From the NCBI RefSeq assembly GCF_001417735.1, contig NZ_BBUZ01000022.1, forward strand, positions 805,626 to 869,625: a stretch of 64,000 bases of DNA. The letters run 5' to 3'. The notes under the pieces were generated by a model. It made no database searches, was not told the origin of the DNA, and saw nothing but the letters and a program-made list of their open reading frames with translations. The position numbers and the translations under genes were made by a program. The DNA is from Streptomyces sp. NBRC 110028. GTDB lineage: Bacteria; Actinomycetota; Actinomycetes; Streptomycetales; Streptomycetaceae. Positions within the stretch are counted from its first letter, which is position 1, and the number at the start of each line of letters is the position of its first letter. Below, in pieces: positions 17,812 through 25,842 of the stretch.

Positions 17812-19200
17812 ATGCCGACCGCCATGGCCGAGGACATCACTGAGGACGCTACCGAGAACACGACCAACGAATTGAACGGCCCGGACTGTCTGGACGAATG
17901 GGCCGCCGGCCCAGACCGCCTGGACGAATGGGCGGCCCACCTCGCCGCCACCGCGCCGGGCCCGCACACCGCATCGGTTCTGCCGGTCCTGCGCGCGGAG
18001 GAGCTGTCGCACACCGGCCGCATCGATGCCCTGAAGGCACTGGAACGCCACGCCGCCTGGATCCAGGCCCAGCAGGCGGACATTCTCGCCGCGCTGGAAG
18101 CCGACGCCTGGACCTCGATCCCACCGACAGAATGGGACCGCAATACCGAGGCCGCGTGGAACTTCACCTGTGAGGAAGTGGCCTGTGCCCTGAAGTTGTC
18201 CGGCCTGACGGCCGCCAAGCGCTTGGAAGTCGCCCGCGACCTGGCCAGCCGCTACCCGCCCACACGCGCCCTCCTGGCCGAGGGCGAGATCTCCTACTCA
18301 CAGGCCGCAGCGGTCACCGAAGCCTGCGCCGTCCTCGCTCCCGAGGTCGCGGAGCAGGTCGAGGCGGCCGTGCTGCACAAGCTGCCCGCCATGACCACCG
18401 GTCAGACCCGTCGCGTCCTGGCCCGCGAGATCGTCCGAGCCGACCCGGACGGTGCCGAGCAGCGCCACCAGGCCCGCAAGCGACAGCGGCAGATGGTCCA
18501 CTACCCGCAGGACGACGGCATGGCCATGTGGGGCGCGGTCCTTCCGGCCGAACAGGCCGCGGCCATGACCGCTGCCGTGGACAGCCACGCCGCCACCCTC
18601 CCCGACGAGGGCCGCACCCTCGAGCAGAAGCGGGTCGACGCCCTCTATGACCTCGTCGTCAATCGCAGCACCGCAAGCACCCCCGAACCCTCGGGCGGCC
18701 GCTCAGCGGCGGTGGTCCAGGTGACCGTTCCCCTGGACGTCCTGATCGGCGACACCGACGACCCCGCCCACCTCAAGGGCTACGGGCCCATCACCGCCGG
18801 TCAGGCCCGCGGAGTCGCCTTCGCCGAAGGCACCGTCTGGCGTCGCCTGATCACCCACCCCACCACCGGGATGCTGATCAAAACCGACCCCACCACCTAC
18901 AAGCCCACCGCCGAAGTCGAGCGCCACGTCGTCGCCCGCGACGCCCACTGCACCTTTCCCACCTGCAACATGCCCGCCCACCGCTGCGACCTCGACCACG
19001 TCGCACCCTTCAACCACACCGACCCCACCGCAGGAGGCCAAACCACCCCCGACAACCTCACCACCCTGTGCAGACGCCACCACCTGATGAAAACCCACCA
19101 CCCCGGCTGGGCTCTGAAACGCGACTCCGAATCCGGCACCACCACGTGGACCGCCCCCACCGGCCACACCTACACCAACCACCCGCACGATTACCGGTGA
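17812..19200 (+). CDS. DUF222 / HNH endonuclease (REP13E12-type)
   Basis: This 462-residue protein has a helical DUF222 region (about 60-330) and a C-terminal HNH nuclease domain. The HNH site is complete: CTFPTC, then CDLDHVAPFNH with the catalytic His, and NLTTLCRRHHLMKTHH. In mycobacteria and Streptomyces this family is multi-copy and often linked with mobile DNA. The first about 40 residues are acidic with a repeated LDEWAA. Nothing nearby suggests a restriction partner, so its role here is not known. The surrounding genes have an accessory character. Confidence 0.9.
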   Translation: MPTAMAEDITEDATENTTNELNGPDCLDEWAAGPDRLDEWAAHLAATAPGPHTASVLPVLRAEELSHTGRIDALKALERHAAWIQAQQADILAALEADAWTSIPPTEWDRNTEAAWNFTCEEVACALKLSGLTAAKRLEVARDLASRYPPTRALLAEGEISYSQAAAVTEACAVLAPEVAEQVEAAVLHKLPAMTTGQTRRVLAREIVRADPDGAEQRHQARKRQRQMVHYPQDDGMAMWGAVLPAEQAAAMTAAVDSHAATLPDEGRTLEQKRVDALYDLVVNRSTASTPEPSGGRSAAVVQVTVPLDVLIGDTDDPAHLKGYGPITAGQARGVAFAEGTVWRRLITHPTTGMLIKTDPTTYKPTAEVERHVVARDAHCTFPTCNMPAHRCDLDHVAPFNHTDPTAGGQTTPDNLTTLCRRHHLMKTHHPGWALKRDSESGTTTWTAPTGHTYTNHPHDYR

Positions 19201-19209
19201 GGGACCAGC

Positions 19210-19458
19210 ATGACGGAATGGCAGATCAGCCACGCCCCGGAGTGGAAGGTGCGTCGCATCGAGGACGGCGGCCTTGCCCTCCCGCTCCACATCAGCAGAG
19301 GCGATCAGCGCCTCGGCACCGCCGAGCTGCGGCTGACCCCCACCGCGGCGGAGCACCTGCACGCGGCCCTGTGCTACGCGCTCGATGGTCAGTTGCCACC
19401 CACCGCTGCCCCGGATTGCCGCAAGCCGATCCGCTACCCGGGCCGCCGTTCGGGATGA
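19210..19458 (+). CDS. Small hypothetical protein
   Basis: This 82-residue protein (starts MTEWQISHAPEWKVRRIEDG) has a central strand-rich part and an ELRLTPTAAEHLHAALCYAL helix. It is of a kind commonly found next to DUF397 genes in Streptomyces regulatory triplets. It begins 9 bp after the HNH stop with GAGGG at 19200, so it is probably co-transcribed with that gene. Function unknown. Confidence 0.7.
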   Translation: MTEWQISHAPEWKVRRIEDGGLALPLHISRGDQRLGTAELRLTPTAAEHLHAALCYALDGQLPPTAAPDCRKPIRYPGRRSG

Positions 19459-19461
19459 CCC

Positions 19462-19755
19462 GTGTCCACTTCATGTTCATGGGCACCGTCCTCGACATAT
19501 GCGAGGAGTCGTCCACCCCTGCTCTCGGCGACCCGCAACGCCTTGGATCTCACCACTGCCGAGTGGATCAAATCCTCCTACAGCGACGCCAGTGGCGGCC
19601 AATGCGTGGAGTTCTCCCGCACCTTCGCCCAGACCCACGGCGCCGTCCCCGTCCGTGACTCCAAGAACCCGCACGGCCCGGAGCTGATCGTCTCCACAGA
19701 CGGCTGGTCGTTGTTCGTCACCGCTCTCATACGTGGAGCGTTCGCCGCCGCTTGA
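19462..19755 (+). CDS. DUF397 domain protein, orphan and possibly 5'-altered
   Basis: The C-terminal 65 residues are a clear DUF397 domain: WIKSSYSDASGGQCVEF, VPVRDSKNPHGPEL and GWSLFVTALIRG. The first about 27 residues after the GTG at 19462 (MSTSCSWAPSSTYARS..) do not look like family sequence; a TTG at 19543 directly before LDLTTAEW would give the usual size but has no ribosome site. DUF397 proteins normally follow an XRE-type regulator, which is absent here, so this is an orphan and its 5' end may be rearranged. Confidence 0.65.
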   Translation: MSTSCSWAPSSTYARSRPPLLSATRNALDLTTAEWIKSSYSDASGGQCVEFSRTFAQTHGAVPVRDSKNPHGPELIVSTDGWSLFVTALIRGAFAAA

Positions 19756-19808
19756 CCCAGCCTGAGGCAGCCGCCCTGGATGGTTCAGTGACGTCTGATC
19801 GCCCGGCA

Positions 19809-19880
19809 ACCCTGGACGCGAAGATCGCACGCCTCACACGCCTACGGCAGGGCCTTGCCGCAGCCGCAGGCAGGCCGCAA
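19809..19880 (+). pseudogene. Possible remnant of a MerR-type regulator C-terminus
   Basis: One frame reads LDAKIARLTRLRQGLAAA, which resembles the dimerisation coiled coil at the C-terminus of MerR-family regulators. No HTH domain precedes it and the frame then runs into the 3' end of the LysR gene on the other strand. It could be a fragment left by rearrangement, or chance. The remaining bases of the 19756-19923 spacer show nothing else. Confidence 0.3.
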
Positions 19881-19923
19881 TGTGACCCGGGCTCGCCACC
19901 CACAGCGGCAGCGTGCTCGCACG

Positions 19924-20808
19924 TCAGGAGGGTTCAGCGTTGGCCGGCGTTTGGTTCGTGTGGTGACGGCGGGCCGCCACGGTCCTTGCGACTCGGACGA
20001 AGGCCTCGACGTGCCGCGCGGGAGCGGCCGGTGGCCACGCGACGACCAGAGTGCTGGGGACTGCGTCGAGCACGGGCACGCGTAGGAGGTCAGGACCCAA
20101 CGACTCCGCGAAGGACTGGGGTAGGACCGCGATGGTGCGTCCAAGGGCGACCAGCTGCGCCAACTGGGTCATGTCGGCGACTTCGGGCCCGGTCGCACCA
20201 TCGGCTGTCAGGCCGTGCCAGCGGGGCAGCGTCTCGCCTTGCAGATCGACGAGGCGCACACTCGCTCGCCCTGCCAGGCGATGCCAGTCGGGCAGCACTG
20301 CTACGCGTTGCTCGATCACCAGTGTCCTGGCCTCAAGCCGGTCGATGTTCTCGTGCGGGGTGTGCAGCAGCGCCACGTCTGCGCGTCCGTCACGCAGCAG
20401 GTTCGCCCGATTTGCGACACCACCGAAGAGGACCTCCACGGCCGGTGCGTCTGGCTCTTGCTCGTAGCAGGCGAGGATGTCGGGCAGAAGACCGCCGTCA
20501 CCCCCTGGTTTCACCACCAGTCTGAGGCGCGCGTCGGGATTGCCGGCCTGCTGGGCGCGGCGGGCCGCGGCCAGCACCATGTCCAGTGCTTGCCGCCCTT
20601 CTCTGAAGAGAACCTCTCCGGCCGGCGTAAGGGAGACGCGGCGACTACTGCGTTCCAGCAACCGGACACCGAGCCGGCGTTCGAGCCGTCGGATTGCTTT
20701 CGACAGCGCCGGCTGAGCGATCACCAGCCGTGCGGCGGCACGACCGAAGTGCAGTTCCTCGGCGATGGTGAGGAAGTACTCCAGCTCCCGCGTCTCCAAT
20801 CGATCCAT
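19924..20808 (-). CDS. LysR-family transcriptional regulator
   Basis: This 294-residue regulator has the LysR winged HTH at residues 3-62 (ELEYFLTIAEELHFGRAAARL, QPALSKAIRRLERRLG, LLERSSRRVSLTPAG) followed by an effector domain. It is divergent from an SDR gene across a short spacer, the usual arrangement for LysR control of a neighbour. The ATG at 20808 begins the standard N-terminus. The effector is unknown. Confidence 0.93.
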   Translation of the reverse strand: MDRLETRELEYFLTIAEELHFGRAAARLVIAQPALSKAIRRLERRLGVRLLERSSRRVSLTPAGEVLFREGRQALDMVLAAARRAQQAGNPDARLRLVVKPGGDGGLLPDILACYEQEPDAPAVEVLFGGVANRANLLRDGRADVALLHTPHENIDRLEARTLVIEQRVAVLPDWHRLAGRASVRLVDLQGETLPRWHGLTADGATGPEVADMTQLAQLVALGRTIAVLPQSFAESLGPDLLRVPVLDAVPSTLVVAWPPAAPARHVEAFVRVARTVAARRHHTNQTPANAEPS

Positions 20809-20880
20809 GCCTGGAGGTTATCGATGAGGCGGTGAATGGGTCTTGGACGAGCGTTGGCCTCTGATGATGTCCTCAAGTAC

Positions 20881-21582
20881 ATGACCAATCACTCAAAGCA
20901 GAACACCGCCCTCATCATCGGGGCGTCCCGCGGGCTCGGGCTGGCAATGGCCGCTGAGTACCTGACCCGTGGGTGGAATGTGACAGCCACCGTCCGAGGC
21001 GACGGACGGACAGAGCTGCACGACCTGGCGGACTCGGCAGACGGTCGACTGACGGTCGAGAAGGTTGACATCACCGTGCCCGAGCAGGTCGCCGCACTGC
21101 GTGCGCGGGTCGCCAGCACGGCTTTCGACCTGCTCTTCGTCAATGCCGCGATCACCAACGGTGATGTCCAGGTCACCGAAGTGTCGACCGAGACGTTCAA
21201 CCGCGTCATGGTGACCAACGCGCTCAGCCCTATACGCGTAGTAGAGGCGCTTCAGGACGTCGTCCCGCCGACCGGCACGATCGGGGTCATGTCGTCGACC
21301 CAAGGGAGCCTCACGCGCAACGACAGGGCCGGATACGAGGTCTACCGGGCCAGCAAGTCCGCGCTCAACCAGCTGATGCGCAGCTTCGCCGCGCGCCACG
21401 CCCACGATCCGCGCACCATGCTGCTCCTCTGCCCCGGCTGGGTGCGGACCGAGCTGGGCGGTCCGGCTGCGCTCCTGACGATCGAGGAGAGCGTCCCCGG
21501 AGTCGTGGACACGATCGAGAAGCACGCCGGGGAGGGGGGCTTGCACTTCGTCAACTACCAGGACCAGGTCGTGCCGTGGTGA
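20881..21582 (+). CDS. Short-chain dehydrogenase/reductase (SDR)
   Basis: This 233-residue NAD(P)H enzyme has the Rossmann TALIIGASRGLGLAMA (glycine motif at about 10-18), NAAIT in place of the usual NNAG, Ser in MSSTQGS, and the catalytic YEVYRASKSALNQ (YxxxK). I chose ATG at 20881 because the fold starts 10 residues later; an ATG at 20836 adds 15 unremarkable residues. Divergence from the LysR gene suggests LysR control. The substrate cannot be read from sequence. Confidence 0.9.
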   Translation: MTNHSKQNTALIIGASRGLGLAMAAEYLTRGWNVTATVRGDGRTELHDLADSADGRLTVEKVDITVPEQVAALRARVASTAFDLLFVNAAITNGDVQVTEVSTETFNRVMVTNALSPIRVVEALQDVVPPTGTIGVMSSTQGSLTRNDRAGYEVYRASKSALNQLMRSFAARHAHDPRTMLLLCPGWVRTELGGPAALLTIEESVPGVVDTIEKHAGEGGLHFVNYQDQVVPW

Positions 21583-21612
21583 AGTAGCGGACCCGCCCGC
21601 GAACGGTACGTG

Positions 21613-22260
21613 TTACGCGCCCAGCAGCTTCAGCTCCGTGGTCATGTTGCGGCGGGCCGCCGGTTCCCAGCGGTCGTGGCCGATCGGGGTGCGGAACAGG
21701 CAGGGCAGGCCCAGGAGGTGGCGGAGGACGTTGGCGCGGCCCTCGCGGAAGGTGTCGTCGGGGACGAAGGCGTACTCCTCGCGGACCGCTGCCGCGTACG
21801 CACTGTAGGCCTCGGGCGAGCCCGCCAGTACGGCCAGGTCGGCGTCGCAGAGCACCTCGCCGTTGGTGTCGCCCTCGGCGGGGTCGTGGTCGGTGGTGAG
21901 GCGGACGAGGCGGGCGGTTTCGGTCACGCGGGCCTCCGGGACGCCCGCTTCCGGGAGGGCGCGTTCGGCGAGGCGGGCGCTGCGTTCCTCGTTGGTCGAG
22001 CGCTCGGGGAGGTAGACCGCGTCGTGGAACCAGGCGGCCAGGCGGATCGCGTCGGGGTCGGGCGCCTCGGTGTGTTCCAGCAGCTCGTCCACGCGGTCCA
22101 GTACGGCGATCAGGTGGTCCGTGGTGTGGTAGCGGCGCTGGGGTTCGGCCCAGCGGGAGAGGAGGTCGCGACCGTAAGGTTCCGGGTCGGGGGTGGTGGT
22201 GTCGCGGGCGCTGTTGAGGAGGAGCGCCCAGCGGTTGAGGAGCGCGGGGTGGTCGGACAT
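21613..22260 (-). CDS. HD-domain predicted metal-dependent phosphohydrolase
   Basis: This 215-residue protein has HD-superfamily features: RRYHTTDHL, AAWFHDAVYLPERSTNEERS (the HD motif within an FHD variant) and DADLAVLAG with the later metal ligand. The group is generally annotated as a predicted HD phosphohydrolase with unknown substrate. ATG at 22260 (MSDHPALLNRW) fits the start of homologues; an open frame extends further upstream but overlaps the divergent cutC gene. It is convergent with the SDR gene. Confidence 0.85.
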   Translation of the reverse strand: MSDHPALLNRWALLLNSARDTTTPDPEPYGRDLLSRWAEPQRRYHTTDHLIAVLDRVDELLEHTEAPDPDAIRLAAWFHDAVYLPERSTNEERSARLAERALPEAGVPEARVTETARLVRLTTDHDPAEGDTNGEVLCDADLAVLAGSPEAYSAYAAAVREEYAFVPDDTFREGRANVLRHLLGLPCLFRTPIGHDRWEPAARRNMTTELKLLGA

Positions 22261-22330
22261 GGCCCCATTGTGCGGGGGTGCGCGGGGGCGCGGGGTTGCG
22301 GGTGGTGGGGGGTGTGGCAAGCTATGCGGC

Positions 22331-23059
22331 ATGTCTAGACCAATTCTCGAGGTTATCGCCCTCCACCCGGAGGACGCGATCGCGGCAGAGGCCGGAGGCG
22401 CGGACCGTCTTGAGCTGGTCACCGACATGGCCGCCGATGGGCTGACGCCGTCTCGGGAGACCTTCGCCGCCGTCCGTTCGGCGGTGGATCTGCCGGTGCG
22501 AGTGATGCTCCGCGCCAGTGACGGGTTCGCGGCAGGGGACGCCGCGGCCGTCGACGCGCTGTGCCGCAAGGCCGCCGCGCTGCACGCGGAGGGTGCGGAC
22601 GAGTTCGTGCTGGGCTTTCTCGATGCCGACGGTCTGGCGGATCTGAACGCCATCGCCACCCTGGTCGAGGTCATCGGCGCCGGGCCGGGCGTGGACGAGA
22701 GCCGCTGGACCTTCCACCGGGCCATCGACCGCGCCGCCGACCGCGACGTGCTCCGTCGGCAGCTGGCCGGGCTGCCTGGACTGGACACGTATCTCACCGC
22801 CGGTTCCGCCCATGGCGTCGACCACGGGCTGTCGACCCTCCGGGCAGAGGCCGCGCGGGGCGGGGCGCCGGGGTACGAGGCGCGGATCATGGTCGGGGGA
22901 GGGCTTCGCCTCGACCACCTCTCCGAGCTGCGTGCAGCGGGCATCACCGCCTTTCACATCGGCAGCGCGGCCCGGCCCGGCGGATGGCACGGTTCGGTGG
23001 ACGCGGTCGCCGTCGGGCAGTGGCGCCTCGCGCTCGACGCCCCGGTGCCGGTGGGATGA
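22331..23059 (+). CDS. cutC: CutC-family protein (copper homeostasis family)
   Basis: This 242-residue TIM-barrel protein matches CutC: LEVIALHPEDAIAAEAGGADRLELV at the start (residues about 6-30), DLPVRVMLRAS, ADEFVLGFLDADG, TFHRAIDRAADR and the phosphate-like site RIMVGGGLR. The copper role of CutC is debated and the barrel suggests an unknown enzyme. ATG at 22331 follows GTGTGGCAAGC. A tandem repeat array starts at its stop codon. Confidence 0.92.
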   Translation: MSRPILEVIALHPEDAIAAEAGGADRLELVTDMAADGLTPSRETFAAVRSAVDLPVRVMLRASDGFAAGDAAAVDALCRKAAALHAEGADEFVLGFLDADGLADLNAIATLVEVIGAGPGVDESRWTFHRAIDRAADRDVLRRQLAGLPGLDTYLTAGSAHGVDHGLSTLRAEAARGGAPGYEARIMVGGGLRLDHLSELRAAGITAFHIGSAARPGGWHGSVDAVAVGQWRLALDAPVPVG

Positions 23060-23185
23060 GCGGCCCGTTTCGGTGGGCTGAGCGGCCCGGTTCGGTGGGC
23101 TGAAGCGGCCCGTTTCGGTGGGCTGAGCGGCCCGGTTCGGTGGGCTGAAGCGGCCCGTTTCGGTGGGCTGAGCGGACCGGTTCGA
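23058..23185 (+). repeat. Six-copy 22/23-bp tandem repeat after cutC
   Basis: The unit GCGGCCCG(T/G)TTCGGTGGGC plus TGA or TGAA repeats six times. Units with CGTTTCGG alternate strictly with units with CGGTTCGG, so the true period is about 45 bp. The array begins at the cutC stop and ends 30 bp before the convergent HelD-like gene. It may replace a terminator between convergent genes; no ordinary hairpin was seen. Confidence 0.92.
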
Positions 23186-23214
23186 GGTGCGCCCAGTCCC
23201 GCTCACCGCGGGGG

Positions 23215-25536
23215 CTACGACGCCAGTCGCTCCGGCAAGGGTGCCGCGTGGATCACCGTCAGGCCTGAGACGGCTCGGGTCAGGGCGACGTACAGGCGGC
23301 GCAGGCCGGTGCGTTCGTCGGGTTCGCCGTCGACCACGGCGGCCGGTTCGTCGAGGACCACGTAGTCGTACTCCAGCCCCTTCGCCAGCGTCGCGGGCAC
23401 CAGGGTCAGCCGGGCCTCGGGGCTGGTTTCCTCGCCGGGGGCGAGGTGAGCCAGGCCTTCCGCGGCGAGGGCGGCGGCCAGGGCCGGGATGCGGGCGTCG
23501 GCCGCGATGAGACCGATGGAGCCCTCGTGCGTCAGGGCCTCGTGGCAGGCGGCGATCACGGCCGCGTCGAGTTCCGCCGGATCCACGGCCCGTACGGCGA
23601 AGTCGCCCGCCGCCTCGCGGATCGAGGTGGCCTCCGACAGGCCGGGCGCGATGGCGGGCAGCAGTCGCGACGCATACGCGATCACCTCGCGCGGCACCCG
23701 GAAGCCCTGGGTCAGCTCCTCGACGGCGGAACCGGGCTTGCCCAGGTGGGTGAGGGCCTCCTCCCAGCTGTCAGTGGCCCAGGGGGTGGTGCCCTGGGCG
23801 AGGTCGCCGAGGATGGTGGCGGAGCCGGTGGTGCAGCGGCGGCCGACGGCGCGGTACTGCATGGGGGACAGGTCCTGCGCCTCGTCCAGGACCACGTGGC
23901 CGAGGGAATGCGTGCGTTCGACGAGGTCGGCGGCCTCGTCGACGAGCACCGCGTCCGGCGGGGACCACTTCGCGGACTTCACGCTGCGCGGCGGCTTGGC
24001 CCACAGGATGGTCTTCTGCTCGTCTTCGGTGAGGAGGCCGTCGGCGTGGGCGGCGAGGAAGTCGGCGTCGGAGAGCAGCCGCAGCACGAGTTTGGCGGGG
24101 TCGACGGGCGGCCAGATGGCCTTGACGGCCGCCTTCACGGCGGGGTTACGGGCCACCGCGTCCTGCACGCGGTCGTCGGGGGCCTCCCCCGCCTGCTCCA
24201 TGCGGACGAGGACGGCGTGGGCGATGCGCTGCGGCAGGGCTTCGCGGGCGGCGCCGTAGCGGATGTCACGGGCCAGCAGTTCCGCCACGATCTCCTCGAT
24301 CTCGTACGCCGGCACCCGCCAGCGGCGCGAGCCGCGGACCACGACGCACGGTTCGATGGGCGGGGTGACGTGTGAGCGCAGGGCCCGGCGCAGCACCTCG
24401 GCCATGCGGGCGTCGCCCTTGATGCGGGCCACATCGGCGGAGTCGGCGCCGCGCACCTCGACGCCCGTGGCGGGGCGCGCCACCAGGTCCTCGACGGTGG
24501 CCTGGGCGACCTGCAACTCGCCCAGCGCGGGCAGGACTTGCTCGATGTAGTGGAGGAAGGAACGGTTCGGGCCGACCACGAGGGTGCCGGAGCGGGCCAG
24601 CCGCTCGCGATGGGCGTAGAGCAGATAGGCGACCCGGTGCAGGCCGACCGCCGTCTTCCCGGTGCCCGGCGCCCCCTGGACGCAGACGGTGCCCCCGATT
24701 CCGGCGCGGACGATCTCGTCCTGTTCGGGCTGGATCGTCGCGACGATGTCCCGCATGGGGCCGACGCGCGGCCGTTCGATCTCGGACTGGAGCAGCTTGC
24801 TGGTCTGCTCTTCCTCGGCGGGGTCGGAGAGTTTTTCGTCCTCGTACGCGGTCAACTCCCCGCCGGTGTAGCCGAAGCGGCGGCGCAGCGCGATGTCCAT
24901 GGGCGTCTTCTTGGACGCCTGGTAGAAGGGCTGCGAGACGGGGGCGCGCCAGTCGATGACCATGGGGTCGCCGTCGGCGTCGTGCACATGGCGGCGGCCG
25001 ATGTAGAAAGTGTCCGTCGAGCCGCCTCCGGCGGCGTACTTGCCGTCGACCTCCTCCGCCGCTTCCGCGCCCGGTGCGTGCAGATAGTCGAGGCGGCCGA
25101 AGAAGAGCGGGGTGTGGGAGAGGTCGGCGAGGGCCTTGATGCGTTCGGCGACCTGGTGGTGCAGGGCTGCGGCATTGACCCAGTTGGCGGCGACGTCCCG
25201 GAGGTCGAGGGCCTCCACGTCGGCGCGCATGGCGCGCAGGGCGGCGCGGGAGGCGGCGAGATGGGCGCGTTCCCGCGCCAGGGGGTTCGCGAGCGGGTCC
25301 GGCAGCGGTTCTGGCAGCGGGCCGGTCGTCAGCGGTTCTGGCAGCGGGTCCCGCAGGGCGTCTGGCAGCGGTTCTGGCAGCGGGCCGGTCGTCAGCGGTT
25401 CTGGCAGCGGGTCCGGCAGGGAGTCCGGCAGGGAGTCCGGCAGGGCGTCGGTCAGCGGTTCTGCCAGTGGGCCTGTCAGAGGTTCTGTCAGAGGTTCTGT
25501 CAGAGGTTCTGGCTGGTCAGGGGCGTGCGAGGGCAC
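23215..25536 (-). CDS. HelD/HelR-like UvrD-type helicase (RNA polymerase recycling factor family)
   Basis: This 773-residue SF1 ATPase matches the HelD group: an N-terminal coiled coil (RERAHLAASRAALRAMRADVEAL), FIGRRHV..VIDWRAP and SQPFYQA, Walker A GAPGTGKTAVGLH, Walker B VLDEAQDLS and a C-terminal LYVALTRA. HelD proteins dislodge stalled RNA polymerase, and some Streptomyces members (HelR) protect it from rifamycin. GTG at 25536 is well placed after GGAGG. The first about 75 residues are an unusual PLPEPL/PLTDPL repeat ahead of the coiled coil. A 30-bp perfect palindrome lies 52 bp upstream. I saw no rifamycin-associated element. Confidence 0.88.
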   Translation of the reverse strand: MPSHAPDQPEPLTEPLTEPLTGPLAEPLTDALPDSLPDSLPDPLPEPLTTGPLPEPLPDALRDPLPEPLTTGPLPEPLPDPLANPLARERAHLAASRAALRAMRADVEALDLRDVAANWVNAAALHHQVAERIKALADLSHTPLFFGRLDYLHAPGAEAAEEVDGKYAAGGGSTDTFYIGRRHVHDADGDPMVIDWRAPVSQPFYQASKKTPMDIALRRRFGYTGGELTAYEDEKLSDPAEEEQTSKLLQSEIERPRVGPMRDIVATIQPEQDEIVRAGIGGTVCVQGAPGTGKTAVGLHRVAYLLYAHRERLARSGTLVVGPNRSFLHYIEQVLPALGELQVAQATVEDLVARPATGVEVRGADSADVARIKGDARMAEVLRRALRSHVTPPIEPCVVVRGSRRWRVPAYEIEEIVAELLARDIRYGAAREALPQRIAHAVLVRMEQAGEAPDDRVQDAVARNPAVKAAVKAIWPPVDPAKLVLRLLSDADFLAAHADGLLTEDEQKTILWAKPPRSVKSAKWSPPDAVLVDEAADLVERTHSLGHVVLDEAQDLSPMQYRAVGRRCTTGSATILGDLAQGTTPWATDSWEEALTHLGKPGSAVEELTQGFRVPREVIAYASRLLPAIAPGLSEATSIREAAGDFAVRAVDPAELDAAVIAACHEALTHEGSIGLIAADARIPALAAALAAEGLAHLAPGEETSPEARLTLVPATLAKGLEYDYVVLDEPAAVVDGEPDERTGLRRLYVALTRAVSGLTVIHAAPLPERLAS
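25297..25512 (-). repeat. Proline-rich coding tandem repeat in the HelD-like gene
   Basis: CGGTTCTGGCAGCGG-type units repeat throughout, with a longer 63-bp duplication (25301 and 25364 onward) and a block of identical 12-bp AGGTTCTGTCAG units at the 5' end of the gene. It encodes P-L-(P/T)-(E/D)-(P/A) repeats. Confidence 0.9.
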
Positions 25537-25587
25537 GGCGTAGCCTCCGGCGGGTACACGAAGCGGGTTGCGGCACGGCGGTTCGTA

Positions 25588-25617
25588 CGTCGGTACGTAC
25601 GGCGGTACGTACCGACG
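25588..25617. promoter_or_regulatory. 30-bp perfect palindrome upstream of the HelD-like gene
   Basis: CGTCGGTACGTAC (25588-25600), GGCG, then GTACGTACCGACG (25605-25617) is a 13-4-13 perfect inverted repeat. It lies 52-81 bp upstream of the GTG at 25536 in a 306-bp spacer that otherwise shows nothing recognisable. It is placed as an operator would be. It is not followed by a gene end, so a terminator role is unlikely. Confidence 0.6.
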
Positions 25618-25842
25618 AGATGCCGACCGGTTTCCGTCCGGGCGGCGGCTCTCCCCGGCGGGAGGCGGCAGACGGGGGATTGTAGCCAGGGCGTGGACGG
25701 TGCGCGAACGGTTTATGACGGCGTCGCACCTGCCGCTGCCGTGTGTCTTCCGGCTTCGGATTCTTCCGGGCCGGGGCCGCTGGGGGCAGGGTCCGCCATC
25801 ACCGGTCGCCCACGACACACGTCATGGGCGCGGGTGGCCTCT

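Noticed and set aside
17812..19200. Restriction or anti-phage system
   Set aside because: The DUF222-HNH gene has no methylase, sensor or partner nearby; the family is common and mostly linked to mobile DNA.
23058..23185. Possible CRISPR array
   Set aside because: Repeats abut directly, without spacers, and no cas genes are present.
23215..25536. Rifamycin-resistance helR with its known upstream element
   Set aside because: The family fits, but the known rifamycin-associated element is not seen upstream, so resistance cannot be claimed.
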